In this document: in pieces, positions 46,701-56,124 of the stretch | Layout: every line of letters begins with the position of its first letter | Numbering within the stretch: the first letter of the stretch is position 1 | Source of the DNA: Chitinophaga sp. sic0106 | Lineage (GTDB): Bacteria > Bacteroidota > Bacteroidia > Chitinophagales > Chitinophagaceae | Assembly: GCF_019219075.1 (NCBI RefSeq) | Contig: NZ_JAHUWJ010000001.1 | Coordinates: 124,001 to 188,000 of the forward strand | DNA length: 64,000 bases | Direction: 5' to 3' | The notes under the pieces: generated by a model | Told to the model about the DNA's origin: nothing | What the model saw: the letters and a program-made list of their open reading frames with translations, nothing else | Database searches by the model: none | Program-made: the position numbers and the translations under genes

Positions 46701-48251
46701 ATGACTAAGAATATATTCCGAACCTCGCTGGCAGTTGCTATTACTTTGGGTATGGGCTCCTGCAGCTTGAAAGAAGAGCTGGGATCTACGCTAACCAAGC
46801 AGCAGGCCGATTCCGTAATCACCGTGCCTTCCCTGCTAAAAAATGCTTATGATGGATTGCAGATGCCATATCAGGATTTTTCCAATACCTGGGGCATGAT
46901 GGTGCATAGCACGGATGAAGCCGTAGGGCCTACCCGTGCCGGCGACTGGGACGATAACGGTGTATGGCGTGCACTCCATGAACATACCTGGAACGCAGAC
47001 CATGCGCATATCCAGAGCGCATTTTCCAGCCTGTTGCAATTGCAGTTTTCTGCCACTAACGTGCTCAATTTCCGCCCCAGCGACAGCCAGGCGGCTGAAG
47101 CCCGCTTCCTGAGAGCCTTGTCCATGTTTACTACCGTAGACCTCTGGGGGCAAGTGCCTTTCCGTACGCCGGAAGAAAGTTTACTCCAGGCGCCAAAGGT
47201 GCTGAAAGCTGCTGAAGCGGTGGACTTCATCATCGCAGAGTTGAAGGAGATACTGCCCAACCTGCCTGACAGACCTACCACCGCCGCTTATGTTGCTAAT
47301 AAAGATGCTGCACGTTTCCTGTTAATGAAATGCTACCTGAACAAAGGCACCTTTATCAACAGAGAAGCCCCCACCTTCGATGCCGGCGATATGCAGCAGG
47401 TAATCACCTATGCTGATCAGATCATCAATGGTACAGGCGGATATAAAATTGCAGATAACTACTTCGATAACTTTGCGCGTGATAACGATGTTAAATCCAC
47501 AGAGAACATCTTTACACAGCGGAACGGTGCGGGTTTCAGCACCATACGTGCCGGTAACAGCGCCTTTGCACGCTGGAAATTTACCCTGCACTACAATATG
47601 AATCCAAGCGGATGGAATGGCTTTGCTACGCTGTCTGACTTCTACGATAAATTTGAAAGTACTGATACCCGCAGAGGTGGCAGCTATACCGGCGTTACGG
47701 ATATTTCCGGATTACGTGTAGGCTTCCTCGTTGGCCAGCAGTACGATCAGAACGGCGTTGCCATTAAAGACAGAAAAGGAAACCCGCTGGCATTTACCAG
47801 GGAAGTAGCGATCAAAGAAACGGGTGCTAACCTGGAAGTAACCGGTATCCGCGTAATCAAGTATCCTCCTGATTTCCTTTCTTCTGCCAGCAGTAAAGAT
47901 GGCCAGGAAGCCAGCAACGACTACGTTTTCTTCCGGTATGCAGATGTACTGCTGATGAAAGCAGAAGCACTGCTCCGCACCGGCAGCAATGCAGGCTTAA
48001 CAATCGTAAATGAGATCCGGACAAAAAGAGGTGCTACCGCTTTTGGTTCCCTTACCCTTGCTAACCTACTTGATGAAAGAGGTCGTGAATTATATTGGGA
48101 AGGCTGGCGCAGACAGGATTTGATCCGTTTCGGCAAATACCTGGAGCCATGGCAGCTGAAAACAACAGATAATAAAAGAAACCTGTTGTTCCCGATTCCA
48201 ACCAGTGATCTGGCAGTGAATAAAAACCTCACGCAAAACCCGGGATATTAA
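46701..48251 (+). CDS. susD-like: SusD/RagB-type glycan-binding lipoprotein
   Basis: A 516-residue outer-membrane surface lipoprotein. Signal and lipobox: FRTSLAVAITLGMGSC, lipid at about Cys21. The TPR-like SusD fold has NYSA-type helices with QAAEARFLRALSMFTTVDLW near residue 130 and the C-terminal motif YVFFRYADVLLMKAEALLRT near 410, followed by DERGRELYWEGWRRQDLIRF near 455, typical of the family. It caps the SusC barrel and binds glycan. Two strong hairpins follow the gene. Confidence 0.97.
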   Translation: MTKNIFRTSLAVAITLGMGSCSLKEELGSTLTKQQADSVITVPSLLKNAYDGLQMPYQDFSNTWGMMVHSTDEAVGPTRAGDWDDNGVWRALHEHTWNADHAHIQSAFSSLLQLQFSATNVLNFRPSDSQAAEARFLRALSMFTTVDLWGQVPFRTPEESLLQAPKVLKAAEAVDFIIAELKEILPNLPDRPTTAAYVANKDAARFLLMKCYLNKGTFINREAPTFDAGDMQQVITYADQIINGTGGYKIADNYFDNFARDNDVKSTENIFTQRNGAGFSTIRAGNSAFARWKFTLHYNMNPSGWNGFATLSDFYDKFESTDTRRGGSYTGVTDISGLRVGFLVGQQYDQNGVAIKDRKGNPLAFTREVAIKETGANLEVTGIRVIKYPPDFLSSASSKDGQEASNDYVFFRYADVLLMKAEALLRTGSNAGLTIVNEIRTKRGATAFGSLTLANLLDERGRELYWEGWRRQDLIRFGKYLEPWQLKTTDNKRNLLFPIPTSDLAVNKNLTQNPGY

Positions 48252-48262
48252 CCTTCTTCCTC

Positions 48263-48325
48263 TTTCCGGACAGCAGGGCACCCTGTTGTCCGGAAATTAG
48301 TCAGGGCCCTGGGTCCTGACTAATT
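48263..48325 (+). promoter_or_regulatory. Two strong hairpins between susD and the GH31 gene
   Basis: TTTCCGGACAGCAGGG pairs with CCCTGTTGTCCGGAAA (16 bp, one G-T, loop CA) at 48263-48296. Immediately after, TTAGTCAGG pairs with CCTGACTAA at 48297-48324, followed by TTTCCTT. This pair lies inside the operon and could attenuate or stabilise the transcript, so that SusC/SusD are expressed more than the hydrolase. Confidence 0.7.
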
Positions 48326-48348
48326 TCCTTCTACTAATCTTATTGCCA

Positions 48349-50820
48349 ATGTATAATGTGAACGTGCTGCAAAAAAGCAGGCATATAGCCGTAGGCATGC
48401 TCTTTCTGGCCGGTTTGCAGGCTGCGGCTCAACAGCCTGTACGAACCGCCGGAAATGTAAAAAATGCCGCCATCAGCGGCCAACAGGTAAACATCACGCT
48501 GGACAATGCACATGCTGTGGTTACGGTGTATAGCCCGTCGATGGTAAGAGTGAGAATGGATAAGGACCCGTTGCCGGCCGATTTTTCCTATGCAGTAATA
48601 GGGCAACCGCAAACCAGCGGCGCCCGCATCTCACAAAATAACCAGGAGATAAATATTACGACCGACTCCCTGCAGGTGAAGATCAGCAAAGCACCTTTTG
48701 CCATTTCATTTTTAACGCCTGCCGGAGAAGTGATCAACCAGGACGAGCCGGGCCTCACCACCTCCTGGATCAATGACCAGGTAACTACCTACAAACACAT
48801 GCAGGACGGGGAGCGATTCCTGGGCCTGGGCGAAAAAACCGGCAACCTGGATCGTAAAGGGGAAGCCTATACGAACTGGAACTCAGATGTATTTGCCTAT
48901 CGGGTAGACAAAGATCCGATTTATGCTACTATCCCTTTTTATATAGGTGTTCACCACCGGTTGAACTATGGTATTTTTTTCGACAATAGTTTTCAAAGTG
49001 ATTTCAATTTTGGCGCCAGCAACAACCGCTTTAGCTCATTTGGCGCCAGGGGAGGAGAGATGAACTACTTTTTCATCTACCATACCCGTATGGCTGATAT
49101 AGTGTCTGAATATACTGCGCTTACCGGGCGTATGCCCCTGCCTCCCCGCTGGAGCCTGGGCTACCAGCAAAACAGGTATAGCTACTATCCCGATACGGAA
49201 GTAATGCGGATAGCACAAACCCTTCGCGAAAAGAAAGTACCGGCCGATGGCATCACCCTCGACATCCATTACATGGATGCTTACAAGCTGTTCACCTGGA
49301 ACAGGGAACGTTTCCCTGATCCGCAGGGGTTAGCTAAAAAACTCAAAGATCAAGGCCTGCACCTGACCGTAATCGTAGACCCGGGAATTAAGGTTGAAAA
49401 CGGTTACCACGCCTACGAAAGCGGCAAGCAGGCCGACATCTTTGTCAAATACCCTGATGGCGGCTATTATACCGGCCAGGTATGGCCGGGCTGGTGTCAC
49501 TTCCCTGACTTCACTTCCGTGAAAGGGCGCGACTGGTGGAAAGGACAGCTGAAATCGTATATCCGTACAGGTGTGGAGGGTATATGGAACGACATGAATG
49601 AAATCGCTACCTGGGGCCAGAAAATGCCGGATAATGTGTTGTTCAGCTTCGAAGGCAAGCCCGTTACGCATATGCAGGCACACAACGTGTACGGCCTGGC
49701 CATGGCCAAAGCCAGCTACGAAGGCGCCCGCGAAGAAATGAAGAAGCGTCCGTTTTTGCTCACCCGCGCGGCATATGCAGGTGCGCAGCGCTTTACCGCC
49801 ATCTGGACGGGCGATAACCGCTCAGAAGATGATCACATGCTGCTTGGCGTGCGACTGCTGAATAGTCTGGGCCTTGGTGGATTCAGCTTTGCCGGTATGG
49901 ACATCGGTGGTTTTTCCGGCAACCCTTCTGTAGCGCTGTATACCCGTTGGATGCAGATTGGCGCATTCATTCCCTATTATCGCAATCACACGCAGGTAAA
50001 TACCAAATCGGCCGAGCCGTGGGCCTTTGGGGAAGAGGTGCTTGAAATCTCCCGTAATTATATCAACCTGCGTTATCGTCTTCTCCCATATATCTATAGC
50101 AAGATATATGAGTCATCTAGTGTAGGCGTTCCCATTATGCGCACATTGGCTATGGATAACACCTTCGAACCGCGGGTTTATGAGACGCGTTACCAGAACC
50201 AGTATCTTTTTGGGGATGCCTTTATGATCGCACCTTTCGAAAGCACTGCTGCCTTTGGTAAAGTATTTATACCTGCCGGCAACTGGTACAAGTTGTACAA
50301 CGATGAACCGGTAGCAGGTAACCAGGAAAGTACTATTGAACTGAATAACAAATCATTGCCCGTATATGTAAAGGGCAGCAGCATATTCCCTATGCAATCC
50401 CTTGTACAAAGTACATCGGAAAAGCCCACAGACACGCTTTCGCTTCATATTTACAAGGGTTCGGACGCGAACACTTTCGTGTATTATGAAGATGATGGAG
50501 AAAGCTTCGATTATGAAAAAGGCGGTTTCTACAAGCGTAGTATCACCTATCAGCCGTCGGCCGCAAAGCTGACGCTGGAAGCACCTTCAGGAAGTATGGC
50601 CAGCCAGTTCCGGTACATTAAACTGATGCTCCATGGCTTTGAACAAAAGCAGGAGCTGAAAGTAAATGGAACCGCGCAGCCATTACAGCAGTTTTCCTTT
50701 TCCTTCCTGTCGCCCATTTCCAGATTTGATCCCCAGGGATCATTTGTTCCCGCTGATAGTTGTCCGGTACAGCAGTTAACCATTGCCAATTCCAATCAGC
50801 TTATTAACGTGGATTTATAA
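48349..50820 (+). CDS. Glycoside hydrolase family 31 (alpha-glucosidase/alpha-xylosidase type)
   Basis: From the ATG at 48349 the product is 823 residues, with an exported N-terminus (SRHIAVGMLFLAGLQAAAQ). GH31 layout: N-terminal beta-sandwich, catalytic barrel, C-terminal sandwiches. The nucleophile Asp lies in GIWNDMNEIATWG near residue 415 and the acid/base Asp in WTGDNRSEDDH near 489. The GH31 enzymes cleave alpha-glycosidic bonds. The location after SusC/SusD suggests periplasmic or outer-membrane trimming of the imported alpha-glycan. A TTG at 48343 could add two residues. The substrate, glucose- or xylose-capped, cannot be decided. Confidence 0.95.
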   Translation: MYNVNVLQKSRHIAVGMLFLAGLQAAAQQPVRTAGNVKNAAISGQQVNITLDNAHAVVTVYSPSMVRVRMDKDPLPADFSYAVIGQPQTSGARISQNNQEINITTDSLQVKISKAPFAISFLTPAGEVINQDEPGLTTSWINDQVTTYKHMQDGERFLGLGEKTGNLDRKGEAYTNWNSDVFAYRVDKDPIYATIPFYIGVHHRLNYGIFFDNSFQSDFNFGASNNRFSSFGARGGEMNYFFIYHTRMADIVSEYTALTGRMPLPPRWSLGYQQNRYSYYPDTEVMRIAQTLREKKVPADGITLDIHYMDAYKLFTWNRERFPDPQGLAKKLKDQGLHLTVIVDPGIKVENGYHAYESGKQADIFVKYPDGGYYTGQVWPGWCHFPDFTSVKGRDWWKGQLKSYIRTGVEGIWNDMNEIATWGQKMPDNVLFSFEGKPVTHMQAHNVYGLAMAKASYEGAREEMKKRPFLLTRAAYAGAQRFTAIWTGDNRSEDDHMLLGVRLLNSLGLGGFSFAGMDIGGFSGNPSVALYTRWMQIGAFIPYYRNHTQVNTKSAEPWAFGEEVLEISRNYINLRYRLLPYIYSKIYESSSVGVPIMRTLAMDNTFEPRVYETRYQNQYLFGDAFMIAPFESTAAFGKVFIPAGNWYKLYNDEPVAGNQESTIELNNKSLPVYVKGSSIFPMQSLVQSTSEKPTDTLSLHIYKGSDANTFVYYEDDGESFDYEKGGFYKRSITYQPSAAKLTLEAPSGSMASQFRYIKLMLHGFEQKQELKVNGTAQPLQQFSFSFLSPISRFDPQGSFVPADSCPVQQLTIANSNQLINVDL

Positions 50821-50830
50821 GTAGGGATAC

Positions 50831-50854
50831 GGCCTCCCTGCTTTCAGGGAGGCC
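50831..50854 (+). terminator. Terminator after the GH31 gene
   Basis: GGCCTCCCTG pairs with CAGGGAGGCC around a CTTT loop, 10 bases after the stop. The U-tract is weak. Confidence 0.65.
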
Positions 50855-50970
50855 CTTACTTTATCTGGCTGATAATCAGTATCAGTACCCTCTTAGTAAG
50901 TAGCTTTCTTTTTAGTAACTACTTGTTGCAGCCAGGCGATGCCAATACCTTTGGTGAAAATTGCATATAG

Positions 50971-51948
50971 ATGAACAGAAGATCGTTAATCCGAAATATG
51001 ATACTGGCAGGCGTGGGAGCCTCCTTACCACTTAAAAGTTTGCTGGCCTCGGTTGCAACGCCCGTTGCGCGCCCCTTTCATAAGTTTCAGCTGGGAGAGC
51101 TTGAATTGATTACCGTTACGGATGGGTTTATCCACATGGATAAAGTACAGCCCAACTTTGCACCGGGTGTGGCGGCTAAGCAGGTGAATGAATTGCTGCA
51201 AAAGAGTTTCCGCCCCACAGATCATGTGGACCTTGGCATGAATATGCTGCTCGTAAAAAAGCAGGATCAGATAATATTGATTGACACCGGCACTGGTAAT
51301 GCCTTCGGTAAAAATTCCGGTTGGCTGCTAAACTCCCTTGCAGACGCCGGCATACAAGCCACCGACATCTCCACTATCATCATTTCCCATGGCCACCCTG
51401 ATCATATTGGTGGTGTGCTGAAAGAAGATGGTTCCCTGAACTTCCCGAATGCGGAATATTATATTTCCCGCATTGAGCATGACTTTTGGATGGCTGATCA
51501 GCAGGATTTCAGTAAGTCTGCCTTTGAGGATAAAGCGCTGCTGAAAGTATTTACCAAAGCCACCCAGCAGGTATTAACTACCATAAAACCTAAACTGCAT
51601 TTATTTGAAGACGGGCTGGTGCTGCACGATTGCATCAAGCTGGAAATAGCTCCGGGCCATACGCCAGGGCATGCTATCACACATATATATTCAGGTGGTA
51701 ATTCCATTGTACACGTAGCAGATCTTATACATTCTGATGTGCTGCTGTTTCCGCATCCGGAGTGGGGTTTTAATGGAGACACAGATTTACAGTTAGCAGC
51801 AGCCACCCGTAAAAAAGTATTGGCAAGGCTAACGACATCGGCTACACCGATATTCGCCTATCACCTGCCATGGCCTGGAATTGGTCATGCGCGAAAAAAG
51901 GATAATGGGTTTGAATGGGTAGCAGAAACGTATGCTTTTCCCGCATAA
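50971..51948 (+). CDS. Exported metallo-beta-lactamase-fold hydrolase
   Basis: A 325-residue protein with a Tat-like signal (MNRRSLIRNMILAGVGASLP). The MBL fold holds SHGHPDHIGG (HxHxDH) near residue 135 and further ligands in APGHTPGHAITH near 230 and HLPWPGIGHA near 297. It binds two zinc ions and hydrolyses esters, lactones or similar; the substrate is unknown. It follows the GH31 gene after a terminator and converges with the DUF4302 gene. It resembles the quorum-quenching lactonase type only at the level of fold. Confidence 0.9.
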   Translation: MNRRSLIRNMILAGVGASLPLKSLLASVATPVARPFHKFQLGELELITVTDGFIHMDKVQPNFAPGVAAKQVNELLQKSFRPTDHVDLGMNMLLVKKQDQIILIDTGTGNAFGKNSGWLLNSLADAGIQATDISTIIISHGHPDHIGGVLKEDGSLNFPNAEYYISRIEHDFWMADQQDFSKSAFEDKALLKVFTKATQQVLTTIKPKLHLFEDGLVLHDCIKLEIAPGHTPGHAITHIYSGGNSIVHVADLIHSDVLLFPHPEWGFNGDTDLQLAAATRKKVLARLTTSATPIFAYHLPWPGIGHARKKDNGFEWVAETYAFPA

Positions 51949-51949
51949 A

Positions 51950-51979
51950 AAAAGCTCTCAGGAAAACCTGAGAGCTTTT
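51950..51979. terminator. Bidirectional terminator between convergent genes
   Basis: AAAAGCTCTCAGG pairs with CCTGAGAGCTTTT around an AAAA loop, immediately after the MBL-fold gene and 16 bases before the stop of the minus-strand DUF4302 gene. Confidence 0.88.
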
Positions 51980-51994
51980 ACTTTTTATTGAATT

Positions 51995-53317
51995 TTAATT
52001 GCCTACAACACCATAGAAAAACTGTGTATCGTCGTTGGCTTTCGCAAGCCCTCCGAGAGTAAGTACAGAACCTGGAATAGTATTGGTCACCCATCGTATT
52101 TTGAAGCTGCTGCTTTCAAAATACGTTTTGAGTGGCAGGATGAGCGATGCTCTGGTGGTGGCATTTCCATCCTGTGAGTTGAATACCAGTTTAAATGAGC
52201 CGTCCGGATTTTTAACGATGGTAAATGTCAGGTTCGCCACAAATGCCGCGGATGTCACATAGTTTACGCGAAGCGTATAGGTATTATCACTGTTGAGTAT
52301 CACCTTTACTGTATTCAGGGTACCGCTGGCACCTTTGAACAGGTTGGAACTGGCTGTAAATGCCGCGTCAAAGTCAGTGCCAATAGTACCTTTGAGGGTA
52401 GCCGGCGTATAGTCGATGGCGGTATAGTCCTTACCACCGCCAAACACAGCTGCCAACGGTACTGCCGGTGTAGCACCTGCTCCCAGGTAATAGGTAGTTT
52501 CCCCACTTTTTACATAGTAATTTTTCTTCTCCGCATCCCATATCAGTTCCCTGATATCAAAGCCATTGTATGATACCGCTTCATCCAGGATGATTCCTTT
52601 GCTGGTATATGCAAAAGCCCTTGTTTTGCTGAATACATTGGTTTCATCCAGCATATAGCCGATACGTACACGACGTGTAGCCGGAGCAATAGACAGGTCC
52701 ATCAGTTTCCCATCTTTAAAAGTAATAGTTGGAAAACGTACCGCAGCAGCATAAGCATTTACATTACTCATACTCTCTGCTACTTTTCCTGCCAGGATTT
52801 CTTTTTGTTCCGCGCTGGTCAGTCTCACCATCGTCATCAGGTTAGAACGATCGATCCCTACCAGGAAGAAGGTATCTCCAACCATCTTATCCATAACAAA
52901 CTGGAAATCTGACTGTAGTCCCGCTCCAGCTGTACCACCACTCACTCCGGGAGCAGGATCATTTGGCAGATGGATGTAGTTGTAAGTATCAAAAATCAGG
53001 GTAGGCCATTGGAGCGCCTTTAAGCGATAAGTGGATGATTTGGGAGTGGTGGCCGTAGTGGCATCAAAGTCTCCCATCATTTCCACTGAATTGTCTTTCC
53101 CGAATTTAAAGTAATAACTGAATCCTTTTCCACCTATCGGATAGATCGTTGCTTTCCAACCAAATTCAGCGCTGGTAAGCAGCTGTTCATTCTCTGCCAA
53201 ACGGGCGATCAGTCGTTTATCCGGGTCCTCCATAAAAGGATCATCCGATTTTTTACAGGCTGAAAAGGCCAGTGCGGAAAGTATAGTATATAGCGCTAAT
53301 TTTTTAATCATGTTCAT
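51995..53317 (-). CDS. DUF4302-type lipoprotein
   Basis: A 440-residue protein with a lipoprotein signal (MIKKLALYTILSALAFSAC, lipid near Cys20) and the DPDKRLIARLAENEQLLTSA opening followed by GWKATIYPIGGKGFSYYFKF that marks DUF4302 proteins, common beside SusC/SusD genes. Its first base overlaps the last base of the upstream metallohydrolase gene (TAATG), so translation is coupled. It is last in the sigma/FecR/SusC/SusD transcript. The molecular role is unknown; a surface-exposed partner of the importer is plausible. Confidence 0.88.
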   Translation of the reverse strand: MNMIKKLALYTILSALAFSACKKSDDPFMEDPDKRLIARLAENEQLLTSAEFGWKATIYPIGGKGFSYYFKFGKDNSVEMMGDFDATTATTPKSSTYRLKALQWPTLIFDTYNYIHLPNDPAPGVSGGTAGAGLQSDFQFVMDKMVGDTFFLVGIDRSNLMTMVRLTSAEQKEILAGKVAESMSNVNAYAAAVRFPTITFKDGKLMDLSIAPATRRVRIGYMLDETNVFSKTRAFAYTSKGIILDEAVSYNGFDIRELIWDAEKKNYYVKSGETTYYLGAGATPAVPLAAVFGGGKDYTAIDYTPATLKGTIGTDFDAAFTASSNLFKGASGTLNTVKVILNSDNTYTLRVNYVTSAAFVANLTFTIVKNPDGSFKLVFNSQDGNATTRASLILPLKTYFESSSFKIRWVTNTIPGSVLTLGGLAKANDDTQFFYGVVGN

Positions 53318-54648
53318 TACAGGTTTAATATTCCGAATGTAAATGAGTTGGCATCATCTGATTTTTGCACTCCGCCGTATTCAGCTTTTAAGTTACTGTC
53401 GTAGAAGTACTTCGTCAGGAAGGTGCCGGTAAAGTAATCAGTCAGCGGCTTTGCTGATGCGGCCAGGCTGGTACCATTGGCATCCGCGCTGGCGTATGCA
53501 AATGCATAGGTTTCAGCCGTTGCATTCGCTGTTACATTGTAAGTATAGGTGCCTGTGTAAAGTGTTCCCAGGTTAGCACCTGCTGTAGCGCGGAAATTTA
53601 CTTTCAACTGCATGGTAGTAGCCGTGTTGAATACCACATTGATACTTTCCAGGGCGTATAGGGCAGTACTGCTGGCCTTTGCAAAGCTGGCTTTGGATGT
53701 TTCCCAGGCGGTATTGAATTTATCCGACTGTCCTCCAACCTGCGCGGGGTTGATAGTAACAGTTGAAAAAGCTTTACTGAAGCCGATGTGAGAAAATGAC
53801 GCCGCCTTGGAGTAGCTGTTCAGATCCTTCTGCACTTTGGTTTGCAGCGCTGTAAAGTCAATACCCCAGGTTTGCTTGAAGTATCCTACTACGATCGATT
53901 CTTTTTTACGAATGATGGCTAAGTTGGTACCGGTAGTGCGCAACAGGGTTTCATACCCGCCGCGACCTTGCGTAAGCATAATAGAAACCATTTCCGCGAA
54001 GTCCTCATTAGGAGCGGCTCTTGAATACTGGGAAATAAAGCCCAGCTGCAGTGCCTCCGTGAGGGTCTGGTTATTCCAGTCGGAGGTATAGCCACCACCT
54101 GTAAGCAGTGGATATTCTTTCGGGATTTCTACTGTTTGGTGCAGAATGTGTGTAAACTCATGGTGAATCGTTTTCAGCACCTGTTGAACATTGGCCCGGT
54201 TGGATTTCACAAAGTTATTCACATTATACAGGGTTACCCGGAAGCCACCTTCTGCTTCACCCAGCTTTACCGTTCCGCCGGTATTATACTCCACACTTCC
54301 AACCAGCATATATTGTTTGGGAGAATAAAGTTTAATAAAGTCAGCACCTTTTTCAGCCACATAAGGCTCAATCCATGCGGAGTTTACTATTTCCATCAGT
54401 GGTCTTACCCTGCTGGTATCCGGTGGTACCAGCACTTTTGACGGGTCCAGCTCCGAGCCATCCCACCTGTATTTTACTTCCAGGTTGTAGGGTTGTGTAA
54501 AGATGCTATACAACCAGTTATCAAGTGGTGTTTTTGCCCAGGTATCACCACCAAGGCCTACCAAAGGCTTGTTTAAATCATCTTCCTTTTTACAGGAAAC
54601 CAGGCAGATGGCAGCAAATGCTAATATAGATAAGCAATATTTTTTCAT
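53317..54648 (-). CDS. Substrate-import-associated zinc metallohydrolase lipoprotein
   Basis: A 443-residue lipoprotein (KKYCLSILAFAAICLVSC, lipid near Cys19). The zinc motif HHEFTHILHQ near residue 165 is HExxH, and a downstream Glu in EDFAEMVSIML near 215 is a candidate third ligand. This matches the family of putative metallohydrolases (substrate import-associated, TIGR04549 by memory) found next to SusC/SusD pairs in Bacteroidota. It may process the imported ligand at the cell surface. It follows the SusD gene by 13 bases and precedes the DUF4302 gene with a one-base overlap. Confidence 0.88.
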   Translation of the reverse strand: MKKYCLSILAFAAICLVSCKKEDDLNKPLVGLGGDTWAKTPLDNWLYSIFTQPYNLEVKYRWDGSELDPSKVLVPPDTSRVRPLMEIVNSAWIEPYVAEKGADFIKLYSPKQYMLVGSVEYNTGGTVKLGEAEGGFRVTLYNVNNFVKSNRANVQQVLKTIHHEFTHILHQTVEIPKEYPLLTGGGYTSDWNNQTLTEALQLGFISQYSRAAPNEDFAEMVSIMLTQGRGGYETLLRTTGTNLAIIRKKESIVVGYFKQTWGIDFTALQTKVQKDLNSYSKAASFSHIGFSKAFSTVTINPAQVGGQSDKFNTAWETSKASFAKASSTALYALESINVVFNTATTMQLKVNFRATAGANLGTLYTGTYTYNVTANATAETYAFAYASADANGTSLAASAKPLTDYFTGTFLTKYFYDSNLKAEYGGVQKSDDANSFTFGILNL

Positions 54649-54661
54649 ACGATCAATCAGA

Positions 54662-56113
54662 TTAACGGGGATTAAGAGGAATACCGGATAAGGTTACTTC
54701 TTCCGGCAATTGCAACAATTTTCTCTTGTCGTCCGCAGCCAGTTCAAATACTTCCCCTTTGGAGGTGGTATGTGTTACCGGCATTTGCAGGCGGAGAATA
54801 TCCAGCCATCTCATTCCTTCACTCACAAATTCTGCACGTTTGATATCGAGGAGTGCCATGCGATAGGCTTCTCTTTTCTCGGCAGTTCTTGTTTCATAGT
54901 ATTTAAGGATTTTGGCATCGGTAACACTTTGCGTGGTGGCGTTGAAGTTATTAATACGCGTTTTCACCATGGTGTTCATGTCATCCAGTGCTTCAGGGTA
55001 TTTGTCGCTCATCAGCAAAGCCTCTGCTCTGTTCAGCAGCACCTCTTCTGTTGTCAGTAACGGCACCATGGTATAATACGTACCCGTAGTGGCGTTCAGG
55101 TTAGTGCGTTTGAAGTACGACAGGTATTTCATTACGAAATAAAAAGTAGAGCTGTTGCTATATGTTTTCAGTGCGCTCCATCCTACGCCCATAGGTGCAA
55201 TGATCTGGTTGAGCCTTGGCTGTGTCATCGCATACTGATAGCGGGGATAGTACTGACCGAAGGAAGACACTGTTTCACCCAGCAACAGGTTACCCGGGTT
55301 GGTGGCATTGGTGTAAAATGCCTGCAGGTCGTTGGTGGTAACCGTAGCACCCTGGTAGTTCAGCCATGGTCTTACGTTTGCGGCAAAGTCATTATTCGGG
55401 AATGCTGCATTGGCTTCTTCAACCACCTTTGCCCAGTCTCTTTTCCACAGGTAGAACCTGGAAGCGAAGCCGTGGGCTGCTCTTCTGGTAAAGTGATATG
55501 CCGGCACTACGTATTTGTCGTTGATCAGCGGCATACCTTCGGTAATATCCTTCTCGATCATCTCATACACATAAGCCACGGTTTTACGATCGTATTGTTT
55601 AATTACCACGCTCTCCGGTACGGTAACATAAGGAACACCGGGATCTGTAGCAGCGGTTACAGGATCATAGGCTTTTGAATACAAGGTTACCAGCATGAAG
55701 TGCGCGTAAGCTCTGGCTAACAACGCCTCGCCTTTAGACCCTTCGTATTCTTTTGGATTAGCAGCACTATTGCAAACCTCCAGGGCCTGGTTAGCGGCCG
55801 CAATTGCAGCGTAGCAGGCGTTCCAGTAGTACGTGGCGCCGTCCTGGCTGGTGGAAGTTACATCTCTCCAAAAATAAGAATCCGAGTTTACGGGATTTTG
55901 AACGCCAGTAACACTAACGTCCATTTGATTATCAGACCTTGCTTCCGCCATAGCAAAGTAGTTGGCCCGGGGATAGGCGGAAGTAAGCAATTCAGCCACC
56001 TTTTCAGGGGTGTTTAATTCTGCTCTTTGATCAGGTGCATGCTCCAGGTATTTACTACAGCTGGTACCGGCTACCAAAGCGAGCATTGCTATATATAGGT
56101 AATTTCTCTTCAT
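54662..56113 (-). CDS. susD-like: SusD/RagB-type binding lipoprotein (second locus)
   Basis: A 483-residue protein. Lipobox signal NYLYIAMLALVAGTSC puts the lipid on about Cys18. SusD marks include GSKGEALLARAYAHFMLVTL near residue 125 and TTEEVLLNRAEALLMSDKYP near 350, then the closing FVSEGMRWLDILRLQMPVTH near 440. The protein caps the SusC barrel encoded just upstream (11 bases). The presence of a metallohydrolase and DUF4302 partner downstream suggests a peptide- or protein-derived ligand rather than a plain glycan; this is inference. Confidence 0.95.
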   Translation of the reverse strand: MKRNYLYIAMLALVAGTSCSKYLEHAPDQRAELNTPEKVAELLTSAYPRANYFAMAEARSDNQMDVSVTGVQNPVNSDSYFWRDVTSTSQDGATYYWNACYAAIAAANQALEVCNSAANPKEYEGSKGEALLARAYAHFMLVTLYSKAYDPVTAATDPGVPYVTVPESVVIKQYDRKTVAYVYEMIEKDITEGMPLINDKYVVPAYHFTRRAAHGFASRFYLWKRDWAKVVEEANAAFPNNDFAANVRPWLNYQGATVTTNDLQAFYTNATNPGNLLLGETVSSFGQYYPRYQYAMTQPRLNQIIAPMGVGWSALKTYSNSSTFYFVMKYLSYFKRTNLNATTGTYYTMVPLLTTEEVLLNRAEALLMSDKYPEALDDMNTMVKTRINNFNATTQSVTDAKILKYYETRTAEKREAYRMALLDIKRAEFVSEGMRWLDILRLQMPVTHTTSKGEVFELAADDKRKLLQLPEEVTLSGIPLNPR

Positions 56114-56124
56114 AATTTTTACAA

